Shown here in pieces: positions 17,957 through 28,800 of a stretch of 64,000 bases of DNA. Positions within the stretch are counted from its first letter, which is position 1. Each line of letters begins with the position of its first letter. Below the pieces are notes generated by a model. The model searched no databases, was not told the origin of the DNA, and worked only from the letters and a program-made list of their open reading frames with translations. Origin of the DNA: MFD01213-c1 sp963704405 (GTDB taxonomy: Bacteria > Planctomycetota > Phycisphaerae > Tepidisphaerales > Tepidisphaeraceae); contig OY969903.1 in assembly GCA_963704405.1 (NCBI GenBank), positions 1,116,001 through 1,180,000 on the forward strand, in the 5' to 3' direction. A program made the translations under genes and the position numbers.

Positions 17957-19974
17957 ATGAAAATCAGCCTGGAATGGCTCAGCCAATACCTCCCCGGACC
18001 TCTGCAACCCCAGACCGCCGCCGATGCCTTAACCAGCGGCGGTCTCCCCGTCGAAGTCATCGAACGCGTCGGCGATGACACAGTGATCGACGTCGAAGTC
18101 ACCAGCAACCGCAGCGACTGCCTCTCCCATGTCGGCGTCGCCCGCGAGTTATCGGCGCTTCTCACCCGCCCATTTGAAGATGTCGCCCTTCGCCCGCACC
18201 TCGCCGACCCTCCCGCCGGCGACAGCAGCGGTCTGATCTCTCTCGCTATCGATGCCCCCGATCTCTGCCCCCAATACACCGCCCGCGTCATTCGAAACGT
18301 AAAGATCGGCCCCAGCCCCGCCTGGATGCAGCGCCGCCTCGCGGCGGTCGGTCTTCGCTCCATCAATAACGTTGTTGACGTCACCAACTACGTCATGCTC
18401 GAAATGGGCCAGCCCCTGCACGCCTTTGATTTTGACAAGATCGGCGGCAAGCAGATCAACGTCCGCCGCGCCGCGCAGGCGAAAAACTCACAAGCATCGA
18501 CGGACACGAACGAGCCCTTTCCCCCGACATGCTGGTCATCGCCGACGCCGAGCGGCCAATTGCCCTCGCCGGCGTCATGGGCGGCCGCGACAGCGAAGTC
18601 TCCGATCCAACCGCAACCATCCTCCTCGAATCCGCTCGCTTCGATCCCCTTTCCATCCGCAGCGCCGCAAGAGCGCTCGCGATGGGAAGCGACAGTTCCT
18701 ATCGCTTTGAGCGCGGGATTGATCCTACGCTCCCCCAGCGCGCCAGCCTCCGCGCAACGCAGTTAATCCTCGAAACCGCCGGCGGCCAAACCGCCGGCCC
18801 GCTGATGGCGGCGGGGGAGTCCGGTTATTCACCGAAGAAGCTGTGGCTGCGCCTCGCGAGATTGAACCAGGTGCTTGGCGTTGAATTCCCGACGCAGGCC
18901 GTCATGGAATCCCTCACGCGCCTGCGCCTCTCTCCCACCCTGCAAGGCGAGCGCATCGATGTCATCGTCCCCAGCTACCGCCTTGACCTCAATCTCGAAA
19001 TCGATCTCGTCGAAGAAGCTGCCAGGGTCATTGGCTATGACCGCGTCCCCGTCTGCGATGAAATCTCCATTCGCCTCGCCCCCCCCAACCTGCTCCTGAA
19101 CGCGACCGAAACCATCCGCTCCACCCTCGTCGCCGGCGGTTTCTATGAAGCGCTCACCTTCAGCTTCGTCACCGACTCCCTCGCCCGCGCATTTGTTCCT
19201 CCCGAGGCCGCCTCCCTCGCCCGCGCCGATGCACGCGTGCGAAAAGCCGACGCCCAGCTCCGCCCGAGCATCCTTCCCGGCCTCCTCGAAGCCGTCCGCC
19301 GAAATGAATCCGCCGGAACCCCCGGCGCAAAACTTTTCGAGATCGGCTCAACCTTCTGGCACGACCACACCGGCATCCTCCAGGAAAAACGCCGCATCGG
19401 TCTCGTCGGCAACTCCGACTACCGCGCTCTCCGCGGCGTAATCGAAACCCTCCTCCGCAAACTCGACGCCGACCGCAGCATCACCGTCTCCCCAGCTAAC
19501 CGCCCCGGCTATGCCGCCGGCGCCTGCGGCCAAATCCAATGGGGCGATGAACCCGTCGGCTACATCGGCAAGGTCGATCGCGCCATCGCCGACCAGTTGT
19601 CATTGCGCGATCTGCCCGTGGCGGCGGAACTGGAACTGCCGCCGCTGCTCAATGGCGCTCAGCATGTTCCGCAATTGCATGCGTTGCCGAGGTTCCCTGC
19701 GGTCCGGCGGGATCTGTCGCTGGTGGTTCCTGAATCGGTGCCTTATGCGGGACTGGAAACGGTCGTCCGCCAAACCGATCCGTCCGATCTGGAAATGATC
19801 GAATACGTCACCACCTACCGCGGCAAACCCCTGGAGCCCGGACAGAAGAGCGTGACATTGACGTTGGTTTTCCGATCCGCCACTACCACGCTTACAAGCG
19901 AAGCGGTGGAAGGCTCGGTGCAAAGCGCAGTTGAGGCGGCGAAGCAGAAGCTGGGCGCACTGCTTCGAACCTGA
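17957..19974 (+). CDS. pheT: Phenylalanyl-tRNA synthetase beta subunit, frameshifted
   Basis: PheT, with PheS, charges tRNA-Phe. The gene is split between two frames: 17957 to about 18480 and about 18479 to 19974. At 18476-18480 (CAGGC) one G appears lost; restoring it rejoins RRAAQ-GEKLTSIDGH without a gap. Domains are the N-terminal B1-like part, B3/B4 editing region (VTSNRSDCLSHVGVAREL to YVMLEMGQPLHAFD), B5, catalytic-like core and C-terminal FDX-ACB (RFPAVRRDLSL). The protein, about 672 residues, lacks the EMAP-type OB domain of the 800-residue form. pheS is outside the window. An essential gene with a G-run indel suggests a sequence error. Confidence 0.9.
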
Positions 19975-20113
19975 AACCCATACGCCTCAGCCGCCGAATC
20001 AATCGCCAGTTTGGCCATTCATCATGCCTACATTGCATAAATGAATCGCGCTGATTGATCGGGAAAAGGTGGGCATCACTAAATGGGGAAAACAGAATTG
20101 CATCAACCGCACC

Positions 20114-21672
20114 CTAAAACCCATACTCCCTCCACCGCTTCTCCACCATTGCCGTCGTCGCCGGATCAAACGCCAGTTCGCTTGGCCATGCCCGAATTTT
20201 TCCTTCCGCCGGCAGCTTTACGGTCGCATCAAATCCCATCTTGCTCCCCGCGCCCAGCTCCGGGCTGGCATGATCGAGGATATCCACCGGGCCTTTGACA
20301 ATTTCCGTGTCCCTTGCCGGATCGCAGTTGCTGAAGAGGTGGAACAGCACATCCTGCTCATCGTGAACGTTCACATGTTCGTCCACCACGATGATAAATT
20401 TGGTGAACGACATCTGCCCGGCGCCCCAGATCGCGTGCATGACGCGCCTGGCCTGAAACGGATATTCCTTCCGGATTTTGATGAACGCGCAGTTGTGAAA
20501 TACGCCGCTGATCGGCAGGCTGTAATCCACGATATCCGGCACCATCATCCGCAGCAGCGGCAGGAAAACCCGCTCCGTCGCTTTGCCTAAGAAGTAATCC
20601 TCCATCGGTGGTTTGCCGACGATCGTCGTCGGATAAATTGCCCCTCGCCGCATGGTGATGGCGGTCACATGAAACGCCGGATACCAGTCGGCCAGCGAAT
20701 AAAAACCCGTGTGGTCGCCGAAGGGGCCTTCCATCAGCTTCTCATTCGGATCGACATAACCTTCTATGACAATCTCCGCATTTGCAGGCACTTCCATATC
20801 GATCGTGCGGCAGCGCACCAGCTCGATCCCGCGCCCATTCAAAAATCCCGCGAAGAGCAGCTCTTCAATCCCCGGCGGCAGCGGCGCCGTCGCCGCATAC
20901 GGCATGACGCTTTCTCCTCCAAGCGCGATCGCCAGCGGCATCTTTTCACCGCGCGCCTGGTACATCCGAAAATGCCGTGCGCCGTCATGGTGCATATGCC
21001 AGTGCATCGCCGCCTTGCGCGGGCCAAACACCTGCACGCGATACATGCCGATGTTGCGGTCGCCGGTCTCCGGATTCTTCGTGTAAATCCCGCCGAGCGT
21101 GATATATCGTCCCGTCCCGCGCTCCGTTACTTTCGCGGCGGCGATTTTATCGAATACCTGCCCGCTCTCCAGGTTCCCATCCAGCGGCCAGCATTGAATG
21201 ATCGGCAGCTTCGTCAAATCCGCCTGCTCCCCCTCCAGCACGATCTGCTGACAAATCCCATTCCGCACTGACTTCGGCGGAAAGCTCGCCATCTTCATCA
21301 GGTCCGGCAGCTTCTTCATCTTCTCCATCAGCGTCGTCGGAATCTCCGGCTTCACCAGTTGCTGCACGCGATCCGCCAGCGCGTTCAGGTTCTCCGTCCC
21401 CAGCGCCTGGTTCACGCGCCAGTAACTTCCGAATGTATTGATCGCAACCGGAATGTCCGATCCTTCGACATTCTCAAACAGCAGCGCCTTCCCCCCAGCG
21501 CTGCCGCCGGCGATTTATCCAGCTCGGTATGCCCATGCACCGCCGGCGTTTTGCAGACCCGATCCGAAATTGCCGCGATCTCCAGGATTGGCGACACCCG
21601 CGCCTTCACCCGCGCCAATTCCCCCGATCGATCCAGCAACTCAATGAATTCCGAAAAAGTCTCTGTACCCAT
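20114..21672 (-). CDS. ubiD: UbiD family decarboxylase (prenylated-FMN), frameshifted
   Basis: The UbiD family uses prenylated FMN to (de)carboxylate aromatic or unsaturated acids; classical UbiD decarboxylates 4-hydroxy-3-polyprenylbenzoate in quinone synthesis. The N-terminal ORF (21672 to about 21494) and the 433-residue C-terminal ORF join at a run of six C (21491-21496). Shifting there restores GKALLFENVEG and SYWRVNQALG. Later motifs include NIGMYRVQVFG, MHWHMHHDGARH and PNEKLMEGPFGDHTG, with the conserved catalytic Glu region. Joined length is about 519 residues, normal for the family. UbiX is not in the window. The actual substrate is uncertain. Confidence 0.88.
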
Positions 21673-21782
21673 CCGCGCAATCCTAAAGCCCCCGCCCCCA
21701 CCCCCACAAACCGTTGTCTTTCAAATCTCGAACAATTATTCTCAAATTTTCGCATTGGCCCCTACCTGCTACCATTGTTTCC

Positions 21783-22493
21783 ATGACTACTCCCGCTGCG
21801 ATCATTACCGGCGCTGGCGGTGGCATCGGCCGCGCCGCGGCGATCGAACTGGCCCGCCGCGGTTATCGCGTGGCGCTTGTCGGCAGGCGATCGGAATCTT
21901 TAAACGAAACCGCCTCGCTCATCAGCACCGGCAAAGCCGGCGCCCTCGTCATCCCCGCCGACATCACGATCCCCGCCGATGTCGCCCGCATCGTCGCGGC
22001 AGCGCTCAACGCTTTTGGCCAGATCGACGCCTTAATCAACAACGCCGGCCTCGCGCCGGTGAAGGCCATTGAAGAAACATCGATCGATGACTGGCATGCC
22101 ATACTGAACACCAACCTGTCCGCCGCTTTTTATCTTTCTAAAGCCGTCTGGCCCCTCTTCAGGCAGCAGTGGGGGGGCGCGATCGTCAACATTTCGTCCA
22201 TGGCCGCCCGTGACCCCTTCCCTGGCTTCGCCGCCTACAGCGCGGCCAAGGCCGGATTGAACCTGCTCTCCCTCTCCCTCGCTCGCGAAGGCGCGAAAGA
22301 CAACATCCGTGTGTACACTATCGCTCCAGGCGCGGTCGAAACCGACATGTTCCGCGGCATCATGACCCCCGAACAGTTCCCTCCGGAACAAACCCTCGCC
22401 CCCGCCGATGTCGCCTGTGTTATCGCCCAGTGCATCCAGGGCGATCTGAAGTTCACCAGCGGCGAAGTGATCTGGCTGCGAAAAACCGTTTAG
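21783..22493 (+). CDS. Short-chain dehydrogenase/reductase (SDR)
   Basis: The 236-residue protein is a classical SDR with cofactor motif TGAGGGIG (about 9-16), NNAG, catalytic Ser in NISSMAARD and YSAAK. It is an NAD(P)-dependent oxidoreductase whose substrate cannot be told from sequence. The ATG at 21783 is chosen over the upstream one at 21714 because it starts the conserved first beta strand (MTTPAAIITGAGGG). It is divergent from ubiD and close before the next gene (72 bases), so the two may share a transcript. Confidence 0.88.
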   Translation: MTTPAAIITGAGGGIGRAAAIELARRGYRVALVGRRSESLNETASLISTGKAGALVIPADITIPADVARIVAAALNAFGQIDALINNAGLAPVKAIEETSIDDWHAILNTNLSAAFYLSKAVWPLFRQQWGGAIVNISSMAARDPFPGFAAYSAAKAGLNLLSLSLAREGAKDNIRVYTIAPGAVETDMFRGIMTPEQFPPEQTLAPADVACVIAQCIQGDLKFTSGEVIWLRKTV

Positions 22494-22499
22494 GAATTT

Positions 22500-22555
22500 G
22501 TCCGTGGTCACTTGTCTGTGGTCCGTGGCATCGTATTCCTGCAACGGACAACGAG
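22500..22555. repeat. GTCCGTTGTC/GACAACGGAC family intergenic repeat, copy 2
   Basis: GTCCGTGGTCACTTGTC, GTGGTCCGTGG and the inverted CAACGGACAACG fill the SDR-to-secreted-protein gap, ending just before the ribosome site. Confidence 0.55.
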
Positions 22556-22564
22556 GAGCCCGCA

Positions 22565-24565
22565 ATGTCCAAATGCCCCACCTTTCATTTAATCGCATTC
22601 CTGATTACAGCATCCTTGCTGGCTTCTCCCGCGTCTTCCGCCCGGATCATTCGGCCGCGCATGGCGCCGGGGCCCAATGGTTTCGTCAATCTCCCTTACA
22701 TCACCGGCGACAACCAGGGCAACCAATGGATGATCTATTCGCCGGGTGTTTTGCAGATGCAGGGGAATATGCCCGTCTACAGCCAGGCGGCTCAGCTCAT
22801 CGTCAACGGCGCTCAGCCGAGCATGAATACAAACACCGGCCGCATGGATGACAAAACCGGCGAACTCGTTCTGGAGAACCTCAACGTGGCCGGTTTCACC
22901 GTCACCCGGCGAATCCTCTTCAGCCCCGACGAAGCCTACGTTCGATACATCGATATCTTTAAAAACACCCAGGCGCAGGATCAGCAGCTCATGGTTCAGC
23001 TTACGTCCAATCTGAACTTCGGCGTGCAGACGGCGGCTATGGTTCCCGATCCCAAAAAGAAAGATGTCAACATCGCCTGGGTCGCGCAGATCAATGGCCC
23101 CAACCGCGCGGCGATCGATGTGTATGCCGGCAAAGGGAGCAAGACCGCTCCGCAAATCCAGTGGCCTCAGGGAAATAATTATGTGCAGGCGAACTTCACG
23201 CTGGCCCTCCCCGCCGGCAAAGAGGCGGCGATCGTCCACCTTCACGGCGTGGCCAACACCCAGGATGCCGGGGTGCAATGGGTCAACGCGATGAAGGAAG
23301 ACAAGCTGCTGGCCGACGTGCCGAAGGAGATCCGCAAGCTGATCGTCAACTTCCCCGCACATTCCAGTCTGCTCGGAGACCTGGAAATCCTGCGCGGCGA
23401 AGTGCTCGATGCCGTCGAATTGCGCAGCGGTGACAAATTCAACGGCAACCTCGCCGAGTCCTCGTATAAGCTCGATACCTTCTACGGCACAATCGACCTG
23501 CCCGCCGACCGCGTGATCAGCATCGTCAACGCCGGACAGTTTCGTCCGCGGCAGCTCATCGTCACCAGCGACGGCCAGATTTTTGGCGGTCATCTCCAGA
23601 AACCGACGATCGACCTGGAGCTTTCCAGCGGACAGAAAACGCAGATTCCGCTGGCGCAAATCAGCCGGGTGGGCTATCGATGGCGCACCGGTGAATCCGA
23701 AGACGGCTCGGCGGATCAGAGTCTTCCGCCGCCGTATGTCATCATGAGCAGCGGCGACCGCGTCGGTGTGCAGATGCCAACCGGCCCGATCACCGTCGTC
23801 ACACGCTACGGCCAGCTTCAACTCGCGCCCGAGGTGCTTTCGTCCATCGCCTTCAGCTCCGAAGACAGCGGAGTCCACACCATCACACTCACTGACGGCA
23901 GCAAATTCTCCGGGCTGGTGACCGCCGCGCAGTTTGAAATGAAACTCTCCAACAGCGGCAGGGAGCAGACGGTGAAATTTCCTGTCAGCGCGATGAATCG
24001 CCTGGTGATAAAAACCCGCCCTGATGACAAAGACGACGGCGCCCCGGCGTTGCTGCTGAAGAAGGACGACCTGCTTGTCGCCACCCTGCAAGGCGAGCTG
24101 AAATTCGACACGGGCTTTGCGCTGATCACGATGAACGGCAGCGAAATCAAGGCGATGTCGCATCCGAAGGAAAACGCCGCGGATGTGAGCGTGACAACCG
24201 CGGACGGAACGGTTTTCAGCGGACAGTTGCAGGACCAGGAGATCGCATGCCACCTCAGCAGCGGGATTGATCTGCGCGTGCCGGTGGCGCTGGTGCAGTC
24301 ATACAGCAACCCGCAGTCGCAGGCGCCATCGATGATGGTGGACCGGATCAAGGCGATTGTCGCGGACCTCAACGCCGATGACTACAAGCAGCGCGACGCC
24401 GCCGAGCAACAGCTCATGAAAATCCCCGGCGTGGCGGGGACGTTAAAAGCGTTGCGTGATAAACAAACGCCCGAGGCGCAGCAGCGGATTGATGTGGTGT
24501 TGAAGGAACTGGATAAGCAGGTGAGCAAGACCCCGCCCGCGCCGGCGCCTCCGGCAGATCAGTAG
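22565..24565 (+). CDS. Secreted protein with repeated D-G-x-x-F-x-G-x-L motifs, unknown function
   Basis: The 666-residue protein has a signal peptide (about 1-27, ITASLLASPASSA). From about 285 it carries five related strands of the form (S/T)xDGxxFxGxL, for example SGDKFNGNL, DGQIFGGHL, DGSKFSGLV and DGTVFSGQL, spaced 50-100 residues apart and each followed by a hydrophobic P...I..I segment. These look like small repeated beta domains common in planctomycete periplasmic proteins. The end is helical then Pro-rich (PPAPAPPADQ). The ATG at 22565 has GAGGAG eight bases upstream. I do not recognise a named family. Confidence 0.72.
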   Translation: MSKCPTFHLIAFLITASLLASPASSARIIRPRMAPGPNGFVNLPYITGDNQGNQWMIYSPGVLQMQGNMPVYSQAAQLIVNGAQPSMNTNTGRMDDKTGELVLENLNVAGFTVTRRILFSPDEAYVRYIDIFKNTQAQDQQLMVQLTSNLNFGVQTAAMVPDPKKKDVNIAWVAQINGPNRAAIDVYAGKGSKTAPQIQWPQGNNYVQANFTLALPAGKEAAIVHLHGVANTQDAGVQWVNAMKEDKLLADVPKEIRKLIVNFPAHSSLLGDLEILRGEVLDAVELRSGDKFNGNLAESSYKLDTFYGTIDLPADRVISIVNAGQFRPRQLIVTSDGQIFGGHLQKPTIDLELSSGQKTQIPLAQISRVGYRWRTGESEDGSADQSLPPPYVIMSSGDRVGVQMPTGPITVVTRYGQLQLAPEVLSSIAFSSEDSGVHTITLTDGSKFSGLVTAAQFEMKLSNSGREQTVKFPVSAMNRLVIKTRPDDKDDGAPALLLKKDDLLVATLQGELKFDTGFALITMNGSEIKAMSHPKENAADVSVTTADGTVFSGQLQDQEIACHLSSGIDLRVPVALVQSYSNPQSQAPSMMVDRIKAIVADLNADDYKQRDAAEQQLMKIPGVAGTLKALRDKQTPEAQQRIDVVLKELDKQVSKTPPAPAPPADQ

Positions 24566-24606
24566 TCAATCGGGAAGTGGAAACCGTTAACGTGGCGCGG
24601 TGTGTT

Positions 24607-24903
24607 TCACTCCGCCGCCAGCGGATCCCCATACACTTCATTGGCCGCGGCCAACAGCTTCTTCAGGTGATTGCACATCTCGGCGAAGGCTTCGGTGTCT
24701 GCTAAAATCTGCAGCGCCGACTCCATGCTTTCCAGCTCTTTCCGGCTGATCATCACGCACGTTTCGTCGCAGCCGGCGCGGGTGATTTCGATCCGGCGTT
24801 TTTCGGTGCAGACCTGGTCATGCAGCCGGCTGATCGATGCGGCGGCATAGATCGTGTCGATGGATGGATGCGAATGCTCTGATGCGGAATGTGTGGCGGA
24901 CAT
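24607..24903 (-). CDS. Phd/YefM-like antitoxin protein without visible toxin
   Basis: The 98-residue protein has, after a variable front, RIEITRAG.....VMISRKELESMESALQIL, which is the beta-strand/helix pattern of Phd/YefM DNA-binding antitoxins. Its C-terminal helix (EMCNHLKKLLAAANE) would be the toxin-binding part. The ATG at 24903 has GGGAG upstream; the frame also opens at 24933. No RelE/ParE- or PIN-like ORF adjoins it on either side, so it is either a lone regulator or its toxin lies elsewhere. Confidence 0.6.
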   Translation of the reverse strand: MSATHSASEHSHPSIDTIYAAASISRLHDQVCTEKRRIEITRAGCDETCVMISRKELESMESALQILADTEAFAEMCNHLKKLLAAANEVYGDPLAAE

Positions 24904-25025
24904 GTCGTTGCGCTCCCTAACCTGCTTCTCCAAGCCTGATTTTTGAGCCGTAAGACAACCGGCCCTTGATATTGATATGTCAGAAGTGAAGGAAAGGTTC
25001 GCACAAAGGTGGAAGCAGCTTTCGG

Positions 25026-25366
25026 CTACAGCGCTTTTCGGAACTGCACGGCCATCTCGTGGCGGCCGTTGCTCAGGGGCGCGAGCGAACGACTTCGCAG
25101 GCGTGGGTAATGCTGGAATTGCCGGGTCCGAAGATCTGGATGCGGCAGGTTCCGCCGACGGAGATCGAATCTTTCAACAGGAACGAGACCCCGCTGATAG
25201 ACGAATCCCGGGTGGTGATGTCGTGGATGGTGTTGGCCATCGGACCATCCAGAATGGTCAGGCGGGCGCGGGCCTGGACCGGTCGGCGGTTGTCTCGGCG
25301 GCGGTCAACTGTGGGGGCTGTCACCGGCAAGGTGGCCGGTGGGCGGACGGTGTCGCGGTTACGCAT
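25026..25366 (-). CDS. PilZ domain protein, frameshifted near its C-terminus
   Basis: PilZ domains bind cyclic di-GMP. After a basic leader, RRRDNRRPV gives the RxxxR motif and ITTRDSSISGVSF the D/N-x-S-xx-G motif, both needed for c-di-GMP. The frame read from 25366 ends at 25073 (CEVVRSRP-stop). In the neighbouring frame the reading LSNGRHEMAVQFRKAL continues to a stop at 25026 and completes the domain. The break lies at GGGG (25076-25079), where one G is probably missing. At about 113 residues it is a single-domain PilZ adaptor of unknown target. Confidence 0.75.
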
Positions 25367-25833
25367 GTGTGGTCAATGGTCCTGAGAAAGGTTGTGATGC
25401 TCGGCCCTGCAGAGCCGCGTGCGAAAAGCAAGCACACGCCGGACCACGGGAGCCATTTTTCGATTGTTGGTTCTCTACCGACTGGAGGTGTTCCCCGGCA
25501 ACACTGAAAACGGGTTGCCGCTAACATCTGATCCCTTTAGAGGCTATTAGCAGCTCCGGGTCCAACCGGATCGCCTCTGGATCAATAATGAATCATAGGC
25601 TCGGGCTTGTGCCAAATGGACCCGACCGGCGATAATCGGCGGAACACATGGTCGCACCGAGAAGATCGGTTTGAAACCGTGAGTGGCCCTCAAGAGGCGT
25701 CGCCGTAATGACTGATCGCTGGAGGCGGAAACTGGCAGCCCCGAATGTTTCGGATCCGATTTTCACTACATCGGCAACCGAACGCCCGGCTCAACAGCAT
25801 ATCGTGGGTTTGCTCAGGAGCAAGGGGAAATGC
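25367..25833. other. Intergenic region with a possible structured 5' leader
   Basis: No gene is supported. At 25531-25584 AGAGGC/GCCTCT (25540-25545 with 25574-25579) and GATCC/GGATC (25531-25535 with 25580-25584) form a two-part stem with a 4-base bulge, enclosing an inner CCGG-CCGG hairpin. It could be a leader of the following large gene. No known riboswitch consensus was matched. Confidence 0.35.
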
Positions 25834-28800
25834 ATGGGGGTTATTTACAACAGGTGGTTCGCGGTCGTCGTCATTGTCCTGGCCCATTTGCTGCCGTTGC
25901 CGGCGCTGGCTCAGATCGATGAGACAAAGTTCCAATCCGACGTTCGCTATCTCTCATCCTTGCCGAGTCGATCGCCGGGAACGGATGGATACTTCCAAGC
26001 CGCCGGCTTCGTGCAACGGGAACTCGCGGCGCTGCCCAATGTCGAGTGGCGGCGGCACGAATTCCCCGTGACCGTGCCGATCACCGAGTCCGCTTCATTA
26101 ACCTTAGCCGACGGGGCCGCCCAGAAGATTTATCCGTTCTGGCCGGCGGGTGTGCGGCTGTGTGCGACCCCCGCCGAAGGAATCAGCGGCAAGCTGGTCT
26201 ATTGTCGCAGAGGCGATCTCAAGGATATTTCACCGGCAGTGCTGAAGGGACAGATCGCCGTGCTCGAAGCGGCGGGGGGATCAGGCGGCTCAGGGGCCAA
26301 CTGGACGCTGGCGGTGAACCTTGGCGCTCGCGCGATTTTGATTCTGGGATCGCCTGATGCGAACAACGTCGAGCTGCGGACGCATGATCTGACGACGCCG
26401 GTGAATGTGCCGCGGTTTTATCTGCCGGATGGTCTGATGGCGGAGCGGCTTCGAGGCCAGCCTGTTTTGGATTTTGGATTGCAGATTTTGGATTGGAATC
26501 ATGGAGCGCCCGCATTTTTAGTCCGCGACCCAAAATCTCAAATCCCAAATCCTGATGCCCTTCAGGGGAAAATCAGTGCGAACGTTTCCTGGCAGCAGAT
26601 CAAGGCATGCAATTTTTATGCGCTGGTGAAACCGGTGGCGGCGTTCAGCGGCCCGGGCTGGCCGCCGGCGGCGCTGGGGATCACAACGCCGTTTGACGCG
26701 AGCGGTCTGGTGCCCGACCTGGCGAGCGGCGCAAGCCAGGCCGTGCAGACGGCGGCGGGACTTGCGCTATTGCGTGATCTGGCGAAGCATCCGCCGGCTC
26801 GGCCGGTAATAGTTTGTTTCACCGGGGCCGACAGCATCGCGTTCCTGGCAAGCCGGAATATGCATCTGGCATTGTCCGATGTGCCGTCCACATGGGCGGG
26901 AGAGTTGGCGGAGGTGGTCCGGGAAGAAAGCGACGCGGAACAGCAATTGAAACGGGTTCGGCAGCTTTGTGATTCGCCGCAACTGATTGATCCGTCGCGC
27001 GATCGACCGCTGGTGGATCGACTGGTGAAAGTGGTGGAAGTGGAGTCGATGTTTGTACAGGAGAAGTTGTTCGCCATGCGATCTCTTTCTCCCGCTTCCG
27101 GTATGCCGGGGGAAGTGAGCCTGGCGGCACTTGAGGCGAGGCAGGCGCTGCTGAGCCGGGTGGAGTTTGGTTTCAAGCAGCAGCCGCGCGATCTCGCGAC
27201 ACCAGAACTGGCGGCGGATGCGCGGGCGATGTGCTGGCGCGTGGTCGCGAATCTCGACGGTTCCGCCAACGGCAGCCGGGGGCTCATTCAGGATTTGCGG
27301 CAGCGGGAAAAGCAGTTGCGCGATCGGGTGGATTTGTACCACTGGCTCGCCGCTGCCGAGGGCCGCAATCGCGATCCAAGCCCCGGCGACAGTAATGCGC
27401 GGCTGATTGAGCTCCTCGTGGGCCTCGACCTGAGTGATCACGGAAACCGCGTGGGGCCGATGTATTTCGGGCAGTTCGCCGCGAGCAGCGCGGTTGCGGA
27501 GATTCAGGATTACAGCGAGTGGTTCATTAACCTGCAGCGGGCAAGCCGAACCGATCGCGGCTCGCTCGATTGGTTTAAAAAACTCAGTGCGGTGCTCGAT
27601 CTTGAGCCGCTCAGCAACGGGCTGGCGCCGGCAAGCTGGATGCCGGCATCGCAATCGATTCCGACCGAGATGGCGCAAGCTTGGGGCGTGCCTGCACTGT
27701 CGTTCATCACGCTGGACGACCTGCGGCTGCATCGCGACACGCCTTCCGATACGATCGAAACCATTCGCTTCGAACCGATCGTGCAGCAACTGGAAGCGGT
27801 GCGAACGCTGCTGTGGCATGCATGGCGCGATCCGAAATTCAAAGGCCCTGTCGATCCCAAATGGCGGCGGATATCCGTTACCGGCCAGGTCGTGAGCGCC
27901 GCGCCTGGAAGGCCGGTTCCCGACCTGCCGCGCGGTGGATTTCTCGTAACCTATTTTCCCGTCATGCGCGACGATGTGCGCATCCCGATGATGCGCGACT
28001 TGCCGTATTCGCTGGGAAATCGCCGCAGTGAAATGGTGTTGTGCGATGCCGACGGCAACTATCGGTTTGAAGGGCTCTGGAAACTCGTTCCCGACCAGCA
28101 GGTGGTTGCCGTAAATGCGTTTGAGGTGGCGGGGGGCACCGGGGAAATCACCAGCTCCACTGATCTGGGCACGCAGGCGGGGGACATCAGGATCTATGCG
28201 AACTACAAGGACCGCGACGTCGATCCGCTGCGATCGCTGGTGTTCCACTGCGCCGAGTTCAGCCTCGCCGGACTTTATGACCCGCGCTACCTCCAGGATT
28301 TGACCGATGTCCTTCCGCTGGACGCGCGGCGGAATGCGACGCCGCTGAAATACAACATGCTCATGCACCATCAACTGATGGCCGGTTTTGTCGAGCCGGG
28401 GAGCAGGGTCGATCTGCTGTTCAGATACGGGCGGGTGGGGAACCGGTTGATCGCAGTGAACATGCCGGAACCGGATCAGGCGGGGAATTCTGCGCGTTTG
28501 GCGGATGAGTCCGGGCGCGGATTTACACCGGCGCAGCTGAATCAAATCGGGCTCCTGCCGCTGGTGACGGCAAATGATTTCTGGCGGCTCGACGATCTGC
28601 GGCTCGCGAAATATGCGCGGGCCGGTGTAAGCAGCGATCTGATCAATTCACTTCACGCGCAGGCAGGAAAAGAAATCGAAACCGCGCGCGATCTGGCTGG
28701 TTCACCGCAGGTGAACGCACAGCCGGTGCTGACCAACGCCAATGGAGCCTGGGCGAACGAGGCGCGGGTTTATTTTGCCGCGCAGGATATGGCGAATGAT

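Noticed and set aside
25600..25720. Cyclic-di-GMP or other riboswitch before the FtsX giant
   Set aside because: The known consensus cores could not be aligned; only generic hairpins are visible.
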